64,000 nucleotides of DNA from a bacterium SCSIO 12827 (GTDB lineage: Bacteria; Pseudomonadota; Alphaproteobacteria; Rhodospirillales; Casp-alpha2). The stretch is taken from the NCBI GenBank assembly GCA_024397995.1, contig CP073746.1, positions 124,001-188,000 on the forward strand, given 5' to 3'. A model generated the notes under the pieces. The model did not search any database and was not told where the DNA came from. It saw only the letters and a program-made list of their open reading frames with translations. This document shows positions 46,731-55,942 of the stretch, piece by piece (position 1 is the first letter of the stretch; the number at the start of each line of letters is the position of its first letter). The translations under genes and the position numbers were made by a program.

Positions 46731-47849
46731 TCACACCTCGCGCGCGTCGAAATCAATGCGCGGATCGATGATGTGGTACATCAGGTCGCCGATGATGCCC
46801 ATGACCAGGCCCAGCAGCGTGAAGAAATACAGTGTCGCGAACATCACCGGATAATCGCGGGTCAGGGCCGCGTCAAAGCCCAGCAGCCCCAGCCCGTCGA
46901 GGGAGAAAATCACCTCGGTCAGCAAGGCCCCCGTAAACAGAATGCCGATGAAGGCCGAGGGGAAACCCGCGATCACGATCAGCATGGCGTTGCGGAACAC
47001 GTGGCCGTAAAGCACCTGGCGTTCCGTCAGGCCCTTGGACCGGGCGGTCACCACGTATTGCTGGTTGATCTGTTCCAGGAACGAATTCTTGGTCAGCATG
47101 GTCAGCCCGGCAAAGCCGCCGATGACCATGGACGAGATCGGCAGGGTGAGGTGCCAGAAATAATCCTTAACCTGTTCCCAGGTCGAAAGCTCAGCGAAGT
47201 TTTCCGAGACCAGCCCGCGCAGGGGGAAGATGTCCCAATAGCGCCCGCCGGCGAACAGCACGATCAGCAGGATCGCGAACAGAAAGCCCGGGACCGCGTT
47301 GCCGAAGATCACCAGGCCCGAGGTCCAGATGTCGAATTTTGATCCGTCGCGCACGGCCTTGGCGACGCCCAGCGGGATCGAGATCAGATAGACCAGCAGC
47401 GTCGTCCACAGGCCGAGCGAGATCGACACCGGCATCTTGTCGAGCACCAGTTGCATCACCGACTGGTCGCGGAAATAACTGTCGCCGAAATCGAAGGTCG
47501 CATAGCGCTTCATCATCAGCCAGAAGCGTTCATGCGCCGGTTTGTCCAAACCGAACTGGCGTTCCAGGTCCTTGATGAATTCGGGCGGCAGGCCTTGCGC
47601 GCCCCGGTATTTGCTGGTCACCGTGCTATCGCCGCCCGATCCCTGGGCCGGGCGCTTGGCGGCCATGACCTCGGACCCGGCGTCGCCGGAGACCCGGGCG
47701 GTCGACGACACGTCGTCGCCGGCGATCTGGGCGATCAATTGCTCGACCGGCCCGCCGGGCAGGATCTGCACCACGGCGAAATTGATGATCATGATGCCGA
47801 GCAGCGTCGGCGGGATCAGCAGCAGTCGGCGAAGGATATATGCGAACAT
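46731..47849 (-). CDS. yejB: Oligopeptide ABC transporter permease YejB
   Basis: A 372-residue inner-membrane permease with six hydrophobic helices. The first is followed by a longer, low-complexity periplasmic loop (about residues 45-80) typical of YejB. The cytoplasmic coupling loop is near VTARSKGLTERQVLYGHVFRNA. It forms the channel with YejE. It lies 55 bases after yejA. Confidence 0.95.
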   Translation of the reverse strand: MFAYILRRLLLIPPTLLGIMIINFAVVQILPGGPVEQLIAQIAGDDVSSTARVSGDAGSEVMAAKRPAQGSGGDSTVTSKYRGAQGLPPEFIKDLERQFGLDKPAHERFWLMMKRYATFDFGDSYFRDQSVMQLVLDKMPVSISLGLWTTLLVYLISIPLGVAKAVRDGSKFDIWTSGLVIFGNAVPGFLFAILLIVLFAGGRYWDIFPLRGLVSENFAELSTWEQVKDYFWHLTLPISSMVIGGFAGLTMLTKNSFLEQINQQYVVTARSKGLTERQVLYGHVFRNAMLIVIAGFPSAFIGILFTGALLTEVIFSLDGLGLLGFDAALTRDYPVMFATLYFFTLLGLVMGIIGDLMYHIIDPRIDFDAREV

Positions 47850-47904
47850 GGCGGCGATGATACGGCCTGACGGCCTTGGCGGCTACCGTTCCTGTGGGGT
47901 CTGA

Positions 47905-49728
47905 TCACAACCCTTTCTTACGGTCGGAAAGGGACTGGGCCTTGGCCGCGTCGATCCACCAGGCGAAAAACTGGTTGCCGCGGGTCGGCGTCACCTTGGG
48001 CCGGGCGAACTTGTCCCAATAGGCGATGCGATCATAGGGCGCATGCCAGTTGGGGATCATGTAATGGCCCCATTGCAGCACGCGGTCGAGCGCCCGGGAG
48101 GCGATGACCAGATCCTTGCGCGACGGGGCGGCGATCAGCTTTTCCACGATGGCGTCGACGGCCTTGGACTTGATGCCGATGATGTTGCGGGACCCTTCCT
48201 GGTCGGCCGCTGACGTGGACCAGAATTCGCGCTGTTCGTTGCCCGGCGACAGGGACTGCCCGAAGCCGCCGACCACCATGTCGAAATCAAAGGTATCTAG
48301 CCTGCGCCGGTATTGGGCCGTGTCGATGGTGCGCACGGTCATGGCGATGCCCAGCTTTTCCAGGTTCTTGGCGAAGGGCAGGGCGATGCGCTCGAACAGG
48401 GGTGAGACCAGCAGCATTTCAAAGGCGAAGGGCTTGCCCGTCTTGGCATTGATGCGCTTGCCGTCCTTGATCACCCAGCCGGCCTCGGTCAGCAGCTTGG
48501 ACGCGGTGCGCAGGTTGCCCCGGATGTTACCGCTCTCGTCGCCACGGGGCGGGTTGTATTCCTGGGTGAAGACTTCCGGCGGCAGGTCGGCGCGGAACGG
48601 TTCCAGAAGTTTCAGCTCCTCCGGCCCCGGCAGGCCCGTCGCCGCCATTTCCGAGTTTTGGAAATAGCTGCGGGTGCGCTCATACTGGTCGTAGAACAGG
48701 GCCTTGTTCGACCATTCGAAGTTGAAGGCATAAGCCAGCGCGTGGCGCACCTGGGGGTCGCTGAACAATTCGCGCCGGGTGTTGAAGGCGAAGCCCTGCA
48801 TGCCCGCCGGGCGGTCATGGTGGATCTGTTCCTTGACCAGAACGCCCTTCTTCACGGCGGGGGTCTCATAGGCCGTGGCCCAGGCCTTGGACGAATTTTC
48901 CGATTTGTAGTCGTAGCGTCCGGCCAGGAAGGCCTCCAGCGCCACGTTGGAATCGCGGTAGTAGTCGAAAATGATCTCGTCGAAATTGTTGTAGCCCTTC
49001 ATGACCGGGATGTCCTTGCCCCAGTAGTCCTTGACGCGGGACAGCTTGACGAAGCGGCCGGCCTCGAACTCGGTGATCTTATAAGGGCCTGAGCCGAGCG
49101 GCGGCTCCAGGGTCGTCTTGTTGAAGTCCTTGTCCTTCCAGTAGTGCTTGGGCAGGACCGTCAGTTGGCCGATGATCAGCGGCAATTCCCGGTTTTCGCC
49201 CGGCTTGAAAGTGAATTTCACGGACCGTTCGCCGGTCTGCGTCACCTCGGCCACGTTGCCGTAATAGAAGCGGTAGAAGGGTGCTCCCTCCTTGACCAGG
49301 ATGTTGAAGGAAAAGATCACGTCGTCGACCGTCACCGGCATGCCATCGTGCCAGCGGGCTTCCTTGCGGAGTTGGAATTCCACCCAACTGCGGTCCTCCG
49401 GCATGGTCACGCTTTCCGCCAAGCGGCCGTACTGGCTGAACGGTTCGTCCGCCGCGTCGTCCATCAGGGTGTCGTAGACGAAGCCGGAGGCCCCCGCCGC
49501 CGTGCCCTTGATGATGAAGGGGTTGAAGCTGTCGAACGAACCGGTGGCGCCCAGGCGCACGGTACCGCCCTTGGGTGCGTCCGGATTGACGTAGTCGAAA
49601 TGTTTGAAGTCCGGGCCGTACTTCAGGTCGCCGTGCATGGCCAGCCCGTGCACCGGCTTGGGCGCATCGGCCGCCCCGGCAGGCAGGGACAGGCAGGTGA
49701 GGACGAGAAGGGCGCTCAGAAATCGCAT
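47905..49728 (-). CDS. yejA: Periplasmic oligopeptide-binding protein YejA
   Basis: A 607-residue family 5 solute-binding protein. The signal peptide covers about residues 1-20 (MRFLSALLVLTCLSLPAGA). The fold signatures are KGGTVRLGATGSFDSFNPF near the N-terminus and FKPGENRELPLIIGQLTVLPKHYW. It delivers peptides or peptide-like compounds to YejBEF. GGGGGAA precedes the ATG. A promoter lies just upstream, so yejABEF-ghrA is one transcription unit. Confidence 0.95.
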   Translation of the reverse strand: MRFLSALLVLTCLSLPAGAADAPKPVHGLAMHGDLKYGPDFKHFDYVNPDAPKGGTVRLGATGSFDSFNPFIIKGTAAGASGFVYDTLMDDAADEPFSQYGRLAESVTMPEDRSWVEFQLRKEARWHDGMPVTVDDVIFSFNILVKEGAPFYRFYYGNVAEVTQTGERSVKFTFKPGENRELPLIIGQLTVLPKHYWKDKDFNKTTLEPPLGSGPYKITEFEAGRFVKLSRVKDYWGKDIPVMKGYNNFDEIIFDYYRDSNVALEAFLAGRYDYKSENSSKAWATAYETPAVKKGVLVKEQIHHDRPAGMQGFAFNTRRELFSDPQVRHALAYAFNFEWSNKALFYDQYERTRSYFQNSEMAATGLPGPEELKLLEPFRADLPPEVFTQEYNPPRGDESGNIRGNLRTASKLLTEAGWVIKDGKRINAKTGKPFAFEMLLVSPLFERIALPFAKNLEKLGIAMTVRTIDTAQYRRRLDTFDFDMVVGGFGQSLSPGNEQREFWSTSAADQEGSRNIIGIKSKAVDAIVEKLIAAPSRKDLVIASRALDRVLQWGHYMIPNWHAPYDRIAYWDKFARPKVTPTRGNQFFAWWIDAAKAQSLSDRKKGL

Positions 49729-49764
49729 CTTTGGTTCCCCCGGTATGCGGTGTTCGCTGCGTCG

Positions 49765-49793
49765 GAATATGGAGATTAGCCGGTTCCGGTCAA
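49765..49793 (-). promoter_or_regulatory. Sigma-70-type promoter for the yej operon
   Basis: On the minus strand TTGACC (49793-49788) and ATATTC (49770-49765) are 17 bases apart, with a leader of about 30 bases. A short palindrome GCCATTATGGC lies just upstream, near 49804-49814, and could be an operator or part of a hairpin after hisN. Confidence 0.5.
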
Positions 49794-49830
49794 GAAGTGG
49801 CCTGCCATTATGGCAAGCCTGTGACGGATA

Positions 49831-50622
49831 TCAGCCGCCGAGCGCGGCCACGGCCCGACCGTGCAATGCGGGATCGCCCGATGCGATCACCGTGCCGTCG
49901 CCGCCAAGGCCCAGAGTGCCGCCGGCCCAGTCGGTCATGCGCCCGCCCGCCCCTTCGACGATGGGGACCAGGGCGACATAGTCATAGGGCTGCATGCTGG
50001 AATCGCAGACAAGATCGGCGCGGCCGCGGGCCAACGTTCCGTAGCTGTAGCAATCGCCGCCGTAAAGCGCGTGGCGGCAACCGTGGCGCAGGTTTTCGAA
50101 ATGGCCGAAGTTGAGGCCCTGATGCATCTGCGGCGAAGTGGTGTACAGCCAGGCAGAGGCCAGATCGGGGCAGGGCCGACAGCGTACGGCTTCGCCGTTG
50201 CGCGTGGCGCCCAGGCCGGGGGCGCCGGCCCAGATTTCATCCAAGGCCGGATTGTCCATGACGCCGATCCAGGGAGCGCCGTCCTTCAACAGGCCGATCA
50301 GGGTGCCGAACAGGGGCTTGCCGGTGACGAAGGCCTTGGTGCCGTCGATGGGGTCAAGCACCCAGACGAATTCCGCGTCCGCGTTTTCGGCGCCGAATTC
50401 CTCGCCGAAGATGCCGTGCCCGGGGAAGGCGGCGGCGATCATGTCGCGCATGGCCGCTTCGCATTCCCGGTCGGCGATGGTGACGGGGCTCAGCTCTGCC
50501 TTGTCCTCGACATCGGGGGCCGTGCCGTAATGGCCCAGCACGATTTCCCGCGCTCGGGCCGCCATGTCCATGGCCAAGGCCAGGCATTGGGCGGTCAGGG
50601 CGTCCGTGGTCGGTTGCGTCAC
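49831..50622 (-). CDS. hisN: Histidinol-phosphatase HisN-type inositol monophosphatase-family enzyme
   Basis: A 263-residue Mg-dependent phosphatase. The metal site residues are in IFGEEFG and in WVLDPIDGTKAF, with a late AGGRMTDWAGG; the fold and length fit the inositol monophosphatase family. The sequence is closest in style to HisN, which releases phosphate from histidinol phosphate. I chose the GTG at 50622, preceded by GGAGGA, because upstream codons to 50706 look non-coding and overlap the next gene. A nearby his operon is absent, so substrate is inferred. Confidence 0.85.
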   Translation of the reverse strand: MTQPTTDALTAQCLALAMDMAARAREIVLGHYGTAPDVEDKAELSPVTIADRECEAAMRDMIAAAFPGHGIFGEEFGAENADAEFVWVLDPIDGTKAFVTGKPLFGTLIGLLKDGAPWIGVMDNPALDEIWAGAPGLGATRNGEAVRCRPCPDLASAWLYTTSPQMHQGLNFGHFENLRHGCRHALYGGDCYSYGTLARGRADLVCDSSMQPYDYVALVPIVEGAGGRMTDWAGGTLGLGGDGTVIASGDPALHGRAVAALGG

Positions 50623-50659
50623 GGCGCCGTCCTCCGGTCGAATGAAAGCCGCGAAAGAC

Positions 50660-51172
50660 TTACTTGAGGGATTCCATGTAGACCAACAAGGCCGCGCGGT
50701 CGGCATTCTTGGGAATGCCGCGGAAGGTCATCTTGTTGCCCGGGGCGTATTCCTTCGGATTGTCGAGGAACTTGTTCAATTCCTCGATGCTCCAGGTGCC
50801 GCCCAGGCCCGCCAGGGTGCCCGAATAGTTGAAGCCGTCAGCCTTGCCCTGGCCACGCCCGACGATCTCCCACAGATTGGGGCCGATCTTATGCTTGGCG
50901 CCGGCTTCCGCCGAATGGCAGGCCGTGCATTTCTTGAACACCTTGGCGCCGGCCTTGGGGTCGGCGGTGGCGATCAGTTCCATCACCGGCTTTTCGGCTT
51001 CCTTGGGCGCCGCGTCCTGGGCATCGCCCTGGTCGGCGACGGCGACTTCAAAGCCCATCTTTTCAGGCTCGTTCGCGTGGACCAGCGTATCGCCGATCTT
51101 GTTGGTGCCCCACACGACCCAAGCCGTCACAAGAACGCCGAAACCGAGTTTTTCCATCCGGGAGAACTGCAT
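50660..51172 (-). CDS. Membrane-anchored class I cytochrome c (CycM / c552 type)
   Basis: A 170-residue protein with an uncleaved-looking N-terminal membrane helix (about 8-23), an acidic linker and one cytochrome c domain. Heme is attached at CTACH near 82-86, and the axial Met is in GNKMTFRG. Such anchored cytochromes carry electrons between the bc1 complex and terminal oxidases in alphaproteobacteria. AAAGGA precedes the ATG. It is divergent from pheA and lies 37 bases before hisN. Confidence 0.92.
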   Translation of the reverse strand: MQFSRMEKLGFGVLVTAWVVWGTNKIGDTLVHANEPEKMGFEVAVADQGDAQDAAPKEAEKPVMELIATADPKAGAKVFKKCTACHSAEAGAKHKIGPNLWEIVGRGQGKADGFNYSGTLAGLGGTWSIEELNKFLDNPKEYAPGNKMTFRGIPKNADRAALLVYMESLK

Positions 51173-51282
51173 GGTGTTTTCCTTTGCCGATTGTTGCGGG
51201 GAATTTAACCGCCCATGCCGCCATGTTCAAGCGGCATAAGCCACCTTCCGTCCCTTGCGGTGAATCTCCGGTCCGGCCCGCG

Positions 51283-51311
51283 TTGACACCGGCAGCCCTG
51301 CCAACGATACT
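51283..51311 (+). promoter_or_regulatory. Sigma-70-type promoter for pheA
   Basis: A perfect -35, TTGACA (51283-51288), is followed after 17 bases by GATACT (51306-51311). The leader to the pheA ATG is about 64 bases. Confidence 0.65.
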
Positions 51312-51330
51312 CCCGCAAGTTTCTGAAAAC

Positions 51331-51347
51331 GCCCGGCATCTCCGGGC
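51331..51347 (+). promoter_or_regulatory. Hairpin in the pheA leader
   Basis: GCCCGG and CCGGGC form a 6-base stem with a CATCT loop, followed by CTTTCC. It lies between the promoter and the pheA start. It could be a simple attenuator-like element or without function; no Phe-rich leader peptide is seen. Confidence 0.35.
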
Positions 51348-51381
51348 CTTTCCCCATCCGGACCCCCAAGACCGTTCAGCC

Positions 51382-52245
51382 ATGGCTTCTTCCGCTACCT
51401 CCATCGCCCTCCAGGGCATGCCCGGCGCTTATTCTCATCTTGCCTGCCGCGAGGCGCGGGGCGACATGGACCCCTTGCCCTGCCGCACCTTCGAAGACGC
51501 CTTTGCCGCTGTGCATGACGGCCGTGCGCGGCTGGCCATGATTCCCATCGAAAATTCCGTCGCCGGGCGGGTCGCCGACATCCACCATCTGCTGCCGGAT
51601 TCCGACCTGCACATCATCGGCGAGCATTTTCACCGGGTGCATCACCATCTTTTGGCCGTGCCGGGCACAAAAATCGGCGAATTGACCCATGTCCACAGCC
51701 ATGTCCATGCGCTCAACCAGTGCCGCAACCTGATCCGCGAACTGGGCGTCACGCCGGTGGTTCATGTCGATACGGCGGGGGCGGCCAAGGACATCGCGGC
51801 CCAGGGCGAGCAATCCCAGGCCGCCATCGCGTCCAGCCTAGCCGGAGAGATCTACGGCCTTTGTTCGCTTAAACAGAACATTGAAGACGCGGAACACAAC
51901 ACCACGCGCTTTGTGATCTTGTCACTGACGGCGGAATCGCCGACCTATAATGAGTCCGAGACGTACATCACCAGCTTTACATTCCGTGTGCGCAACGTTC
52001 CGGCCGCCCTCTACAAGGCCATGGGCGGGTTCGCCACCAACGGGGTCAACATGACCAAACTGGAAAGTTATGTCGGCCCCGATTTCGTGGCGGCCCAGTT
52101 CTTCGCCGAGGTCGAGGGCCATATGGATGCGCCCTCGGTCAAGCTGGCCTTCGAGGACCTGTCCCATTATTCCGAATGGATCAAGGTGCTGGGCACCTAT
52201 CCGGCCCATCCGTTCCGCAAAACCGCCGCCAATCAAGGAGTATGA
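51382..52245 (+). CDS. pheA: Prephenate dehydratase
   Basis: A 287-residue enzyme turning prephenate into phenylpyruvate for phenylalanine synthesis. The dehydratase domain starts IALQGMPGAYSHLA and has the catalytic TRF motif in NTTRFVIL. The C-terminal ACT domain has KAMGGFATNGVNMTKLESY, the place where Phe binds for feedback control. It has no chorismate mutase part. The ATG at 51382 gives the family length but has no clear ribosome site; the frame is open to 51184. Confidence 0.95.
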   Translation: MASSATSIALQGMPGAYSHLACREARGDMDPLPCRTFEDAFAAVHDGRARLAMIPIENSVAGRVADIHHLLPDSDLHIIGEHFHRVHHHLLAVPGTKIGELTHVHSHVHALNQCRNLIRELGVTPVVHVDTAGAAKDIAAQGEQSQAAIASSLAGEIYGLCSLKQNIEDAEHNTTRFVILSLTAESPTYNESETYITSFTFRVRNVPAALYKAMGGFATNGVNMTKLESYVGPDFVAAQFFAEVEGHMDAPSVKLAFEDLSHYSEWIKVLGTYPAHPFRKTAANQGV

Positions 52246-52250
52246 CCCCC

Positions 52251-52625
52251 GTGACCTTCGAAGACATCCGGCCCCACCTGGGGCTCGCCATCCTGCGCGG
52301 TCTCGCGCGTCGTTGTCCCAGCTGCGGTATCGGCCATAGCTTCAAGGGCTATCTGAAGGTCACCGACTGCCCCCATTGCGGCGAGGAGTTGGGTCATATC
52401 CGGGCCGATGATTTCCCGCCGTACCTCACCATCGCCATCGTCGGCCATATGGTGGTGCCGATGCTGCTGATGAGCGAACAGTTGATGTCGCCGCCGACCT
52501 GGATGCTGCTGGGCGTCGCCGTGCCGGTGACCCTGGGCCTCACGTTGGCGCTGCTGCCGCGGGTGAAGGGCGGCATCCTGGGCCTGATGTGGCACCTGGG
52601 CCTGCGCGGCGACGAAACGCAGTAA
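52251..52625 (+). CDS. DUF983 family membrane protein with zinc-ribbon pairs
   Basis: A 124-residue protein with CPSCGIG and CPHCGEELGHIRADDFPPY, two Cys pairs likely to bind zinc, then two membrane helices (about 62-80 and 86-105). This is the DUF983 pattern; function unknown. AAGGAG lies 10 bases before the GTG at 52251. An ATG at 52242 overlapping the pheA stop is only 1 base from that site, so GTG is preferred. Confidence 0.87.
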   Translation: MTFEDIRPHLGLAILRGLARRCPSCGIGHSFKGYLKVTDCPHCGEELGHIRADDFPPYLTIAIVGHMVVPMLLMSEQLMSPPTWMLLGVAVPVTLGLTLALLPRVKGGILGLMWHLGLRGDETQ

Positions 52626-52654
52626 TTTCTGCCCGGGAGGGAGATTCATCCAGC

Positions 52655-53131
52655 ATGACCGATGAGAAGCCGTCTGCCGTCCGGGCGCTGGACGTCGCCC
52701 CCCGGGCCAAGCCCTCGACCTATCCGGAACCGTTTTTCAGCCGCATGGCCGGGCGGGAAAAACGCCAATTGGGCGACCTGTTCGGGCTCGGCAATTTCGG
52801 CGTCAACCTGACGCGGCTGGCGCCGGGCGGCGAATCGGCGCTGTTGCACCGTCATACCCGGCAGGATGAATTCGTCTACATCCTCGAAGGATCGCCGACG
52901 CTGGTCACGGAAGAGGGCGAAACGCTTTTGGCGCCCGGCATGTGCGCGGGTTTTCCCGCCGGCGGTTCGGCTCATCAACTGGTCAACCGGACCGCGGCCG
53001 ACGTGCTGTACCTAGAAGTCGGCGACCGCACGCCGGGCGACGCGGCCAGCTATCCCCGCGACGACATTCAGGCCGACCTGGGCCCGGACGGCCAGTGGCT
53101 GTTCACCCACAAGGACGGCAGCCCTTATTGA
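52655..53131 (+). CDS. Cupin-domain protein
   Basis: A 158-residue single cupin. The first motif is GGESALLHRHTRQDEFVYILEG with His and acidic metal ligands, the second GMCAGFPAGGSAHQLVNRT. It ends with a polar tail. GGGAGGGAG precedes the ATG. It is 29 bases after the DUF983 gene. Relatives are annotated only as cupins or transcriptional-regulator-like; reaction unknown. Confidence 0.83.
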   Translation: MTDEKPSAVRALDVAPRAKPSTYPEPFFSRMAGREKRQLGDLFGLGNFGVNLTRLAPGGESALLHRHTRQDEFVYILEGSPTLVTEEGETLLAPGMCAGFPAGGSAHQLVNRTAADVLYLEVGDRTPGDAASYPRDDIQADLGPDGQWLFTHKDGSPY

Positions 53132-53253
53132 CCGGGGCGCCTGCCCAGAGTGGACCAATTTGCATATTCATTTATGACCTCAGGCCCGTATCAATACGGC
53201 GTGTAATGGTATATTTTTCGATCTGAATACAATGACAATAATGTGGCTTATTC

Positions 53254-54678
53254 ATGAGCCGCGCCAAGCTCTTGTTGGAACGTCAGGTCAACACGAAGAT
53301 GACCGATATTCTTGCCGAAAGCGTATTTGCCGCAGGCCTTGTTTTTCTGATTTTCTACATTTTCCATGTCGGAAGGGCAAAAGCGCTGAACGAACGTCCG
53401 GGTTGGGCGTGGGTTGTGGCCGGGCTTTGCGTTCTGTCGTTTGCATCCACGATGCATTTTTGGCGCCACCTGGACGGTGCCGGTGCCTATCCGATGGTGC
53501 AATACGTCGTCGGATTTCTGGGCGGCATGGTTCTGCTGACGGTCGGTCTGTTGCGGGTCATTGCCGATAGTCGGCGGAACGAACAGATGTTGACGGCGGC
53601 GGTTGAAGGCATTTCCGAAGGGCTGATCTATTTCGATGCGAATGACCGGCTGGTCCTGGTCAACGGCAAGATCGCCGAGATGTATCCCCTGGCGCGCGAC
53701 GTTTTCGTGCCCGGCGTGTCCTATGAAACCTGCCTGCGCACGGGCGTCGAAACGGGGCAATGGGGGCCCGAGGACGGAGACGACGTGGAAACCTGGATTC
53801 GCCGCCGGCTCGACCATCACTTCAATCCCAAGGGGGCGGTCGAATTCAACATGCCCGACGGCCGGATCATCCGCGTCGAGGAACGGAAAACCCGCGACGG
53901 CGGCATCGTGGGGGTTCGCGCCGACATCACCGATCTCCGCCAGGCCCGGCGGGAGATCGAGGCGCAGCGGGACGAACTGGAAAAACTGAACGCTCAGAAG
54001 GACCGCTTTTTCGCGATCATCGCCCATGACCTTAAAAGTCCGTTTTCGGGGCTTCTGCAATTCTCGAAAATTCTCGCCACCCGGTCGTCTTCCATGAGCC
54101 CGAAGGAAATTTCTGAATACGGAAAGATGCTTCACCGCGCGTCGGAGCAGGCATACAAGTTGTTGGAAGATTTGTTGGACTGGTCGCGCCTGCAACTCGA
54201 CCGCATGGAGTTCGAGCCCGCCGCCATGGATGCGAAACAGGCAATCGAGACCAGCCTGAACAGATTGGGGCCGCTGGCGTCGGCCAAGCAGATCACGCTC
54301 CACAACGACGCGGACCTGAAGCGGCGGGTCCATGCCGATGCCCATATGGTCGACACGATCCTGCGCAACCTGATCGACAACGCCATCAAGTTCACGCCGG
54401 ACAGGGGGATGATCACGGTGACCTCCGGCGAAGTCGGGGACTTCGGGTTCATCGAGATTTCCGATACCGGGGTCGGCATGGATCCGGGGAAACTGGAAAA
54501 GCTGTTCCGCCTCGATCAAAAGCTGTCATCGAAAGGCACCAATGGAGAGACGGGCACCGGCTTCGGCCTGCTTTTGTGCAAGGAACTGGTGGAAAAGCAG
54601 GGCGGCCAGATCCTGGTGCAAAGCACCGAGGGCCGAGGGTCGGCGGTCCGCTTTACCCTGCCGTTCCACCCCGACTAA
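53254..54678 (+). CDS. Membrane PAS-domain sensor histidine kinase
   Basis: A 474-residue kinase with three hydrophobic N-terminal helices (about 20-40, 52-66, 84-102). A PAS domain spans 110-228 (EGISEGLIYFDANDRLVLVNGKI), a short coiled coil 230-250. HisKA has FAIIAHDLKSPF with H258, and the ATPase has NLIDNAIKF, ISDTGVGMD and GTGFGLLLCKEL. No response regulator gene is adjacent. The upstream 122 bases are A/T-rich with an inverted CCGTA/TACGG repeat. Neither ATG 53254 nor 53299 has a good ribosome site; 53299 would give a start MTDILAES just before the first helix. Confidence 0.9.
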   Translation: MSRAKLLLERQVNTKMTDILAESVFAAGLVFLIFYIFHVGRAKALNERPGWAWVVAGLCVLSFASTMHFWRHLDGAGAYPMVQYVVGFLGGMVLLTVGLLRVIADSRRNEQMLTAAVEGISEGLIYFDANDRLVLVNGKIAEMYPLARDVFVPGVSYETCLRTGVETGQWGPEDGDDVETWIRRRLDHHFNPKGAVEFNMPDGRIIRVEERKTRDGGIVGVRADITDLRQARREIEAQRDELEKLNAQKDRFFAIIAHDLKSPFSGLLQFSKILATRSSSMSPKEISEYGKMLHRASEQAYKLLEDLLDWSRLQLDRMEFEPAAMDAKQAIETSLNRLGPLASAKQITLHNDADLKRRVHADAHMVDTILRNLIDNAIKFTPDRGMITVTSGEVGDFGFIEISDTGVGMDPGKLEKLFRLDQKLSSKGTNGETGTGFGLLLCKELVEKQGGQILVQSTEGRGSAVRFTLPFHPD

Positions 54679-54692
54679 GGGGAGGGCGCGGC

Positions 54693-55640
54693 TCAATCGC
54701 CCTCGTCGATCCAGTCGTTGATCAGCCGGCGGGAAATGCTGTCCGTGCGCGGCAGGCGCGGGCGATTGGGGTCCGTTTCGCCGTAGAATTCCCCGAACTG
54801 GGCCAGATCGGTGCGGGAAAACCATTTGGCCTCGCGGATTTCCGTGGGGTCGACGTTGATGTCGTCGTTGAGCCCCCCGGCCCGGAAGCCCAGCATCAGC
54901 GAGGCCGGGAACGGCCAGGGCTGCGATCCCCGGTAGGTCACGTCGTCAACGCGGATGCCCGATTCCTCCAGCACCTCGCGGGCGACCGCTTCCTCCAGGC
55001 TTTCGCCGGGTTCCACGAAGCCCGCCAGGGTCGAATACATGGGGAAATCCCAGCGCGTCGACCAGCCCAGCAGGCAGCGATCGACGCCGTCGGCCCCCAT
55101 GTGGGTGACCAGCATGATGACCGCCGGGTCCGTGCGTGGGAAATGGCTGCGTCCGCAATCCGCATTGGTGCAGGCCTGGACATGGCCGCTGTCCCTCGGC
55201 TCTGTCGGGCTGCCGCAATCGCTGCAGTATTTCTGCCGCCGGTGCCAATGGGTCATGCCCCGGGCATAGGCCAGGATCGTCGCCTCATCGGCGGCCAGCA
55301 GCCGTCCGACCTGGCGCAGATCCTCGAATGTGGCGCCGTTGACCAAGTCCGGCAGGGCGTGTTCTTCGTGATGGGACAGGTCGACGGCGAAATAGGGCGC
55401 GTCTTCCCAAAGGCCCAGGAACACCTGCACGCTGGCATGCAGGGTGACGGTGACCGCCGCCTCGCCGGTCAGCCAACCGGCCCGAGGGTTATCCCCCGGT
55501 TCCACCAGATTGCGGTCGCGCCACACGGGCGCCACCCGGGCCTTGGGGTGGCTGAGAAGTTCCGCGACGGCAGCGTCACCGCGCCGCCGGTCGCCGGCCC
55601 GGTCCAGGGGACCGCCCGTATACATCAATCTTTTTGGCAT
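54693..55640 (-). CDS. nudC: NADH pyrophosphatase NudC
   Basis: A 315-residue Nudix hydrolase acting on NAD(H), and on NAD-capped RNA ends in E. coli. The zinc ribbon is KYCSDCG with CTNADCG. The Nudix box is GFVEPGESLEEAVAREVLEE followed by SGI, and the NudC-specific SQPWPFPASLMLGF comes after it. Length with the N-terminal NudC domain is normal. It converges with the kinase gene, with 14 bases between stops. Confidence 0.95.
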   Translation of the reverse strand: MPKRLMYTGGPLDRAGDRRRGDAAVAELLSHPKARVAPVWRDRNLVEPGDNPRAGWLTGEAAVTVTLHASVQVFLGLWEDAPYFAVDLSHHEEHALPDLVNGATFEDLRQVGRLLAADEATILAYARGMTHWHRRQKYCSDCGSPTEPRDSGHVQACTNADCGRSHFPRTDPAVIMLVTHMGADGVDRCLLGWSTRWDFPMYSTLAGFVEPGESLEEAVAREVLEESGIRVDDVTYRGSQPWPFPASLMLGFRAGGLNDDINVDPTEIREAKWFSRTDLAQFGEFYGETDPNRPRLPRTDSISRRLINDWIDEGD

Positions 55641-55725
55641 TCGGGAAAATTGGCACAGGTACCGGCCCTTGGCAACGGCCCTGACAGGGTCCGCGATTTA
55701 TCCCCAGCAAGGATGTGCGCCGCGC

Positions 55726-55756
55726 TTGTGGAAACCCCGCCAAGAGTTGCTATATT
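55726..55756 (+). promoter_or_regulatory. Promoter of the SRP RNA
   Basis: TATATT (55751-55756) lies 7 bases before the mature RNA, and TTGTGG (55726-55731) lies 19 bases upstream of it. Hexamer match is good for -10 and partial for -35. Confidence 0.5.
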
Positions 55757-55763
55757 AGGGGCA

Positions 55764-55856
55764 GGAGACTGGCCCGGACGGGCTTCCTCGCGAACCCGGT
55801 CAGGTCCGGAAGGAAGCAGCCGTAACGAGTTTCGGCCCGGGTCGGTGCCAGTCTCC
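55764..55856 (+). ncRNA. ffs: Signal recognition particle RNA, small bacterial type (4.5S)
   Basis: The 5' GGAGACTGGC and 3' GCCAGTCTCC arms pair perfectly. The conserved domain IV apex GGTCAGGTCCGGAAGGAAGC is at 55799-55818, with the GGAA tetraloop and the asymmetric internal loop. This RNA binds Ffh and targets nascent membrane proteins. A T-containing stretch CTTAATTT follows. Position upstream of dnaX is common in alphaproteobacteria. Confidence 0.97.
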
Positions 55857-55942
55857 GCTTAATTTCCCCAGGTGCGCGGCCCCAAGGGGTGCCGCCGCCG
55901 CCCAAAGCCGGGCCAACCAGCCCCTCCCGCCACGGACGGCCC

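Noticed and set aside
53160-53253. Short A/T-rich gap with a CCGTA/TACGG repeat as mobile-element scar
   Set aside because: No terminal repeats, target duplication or transposase remnant is present; it is probably just promoter or terminator DNA.
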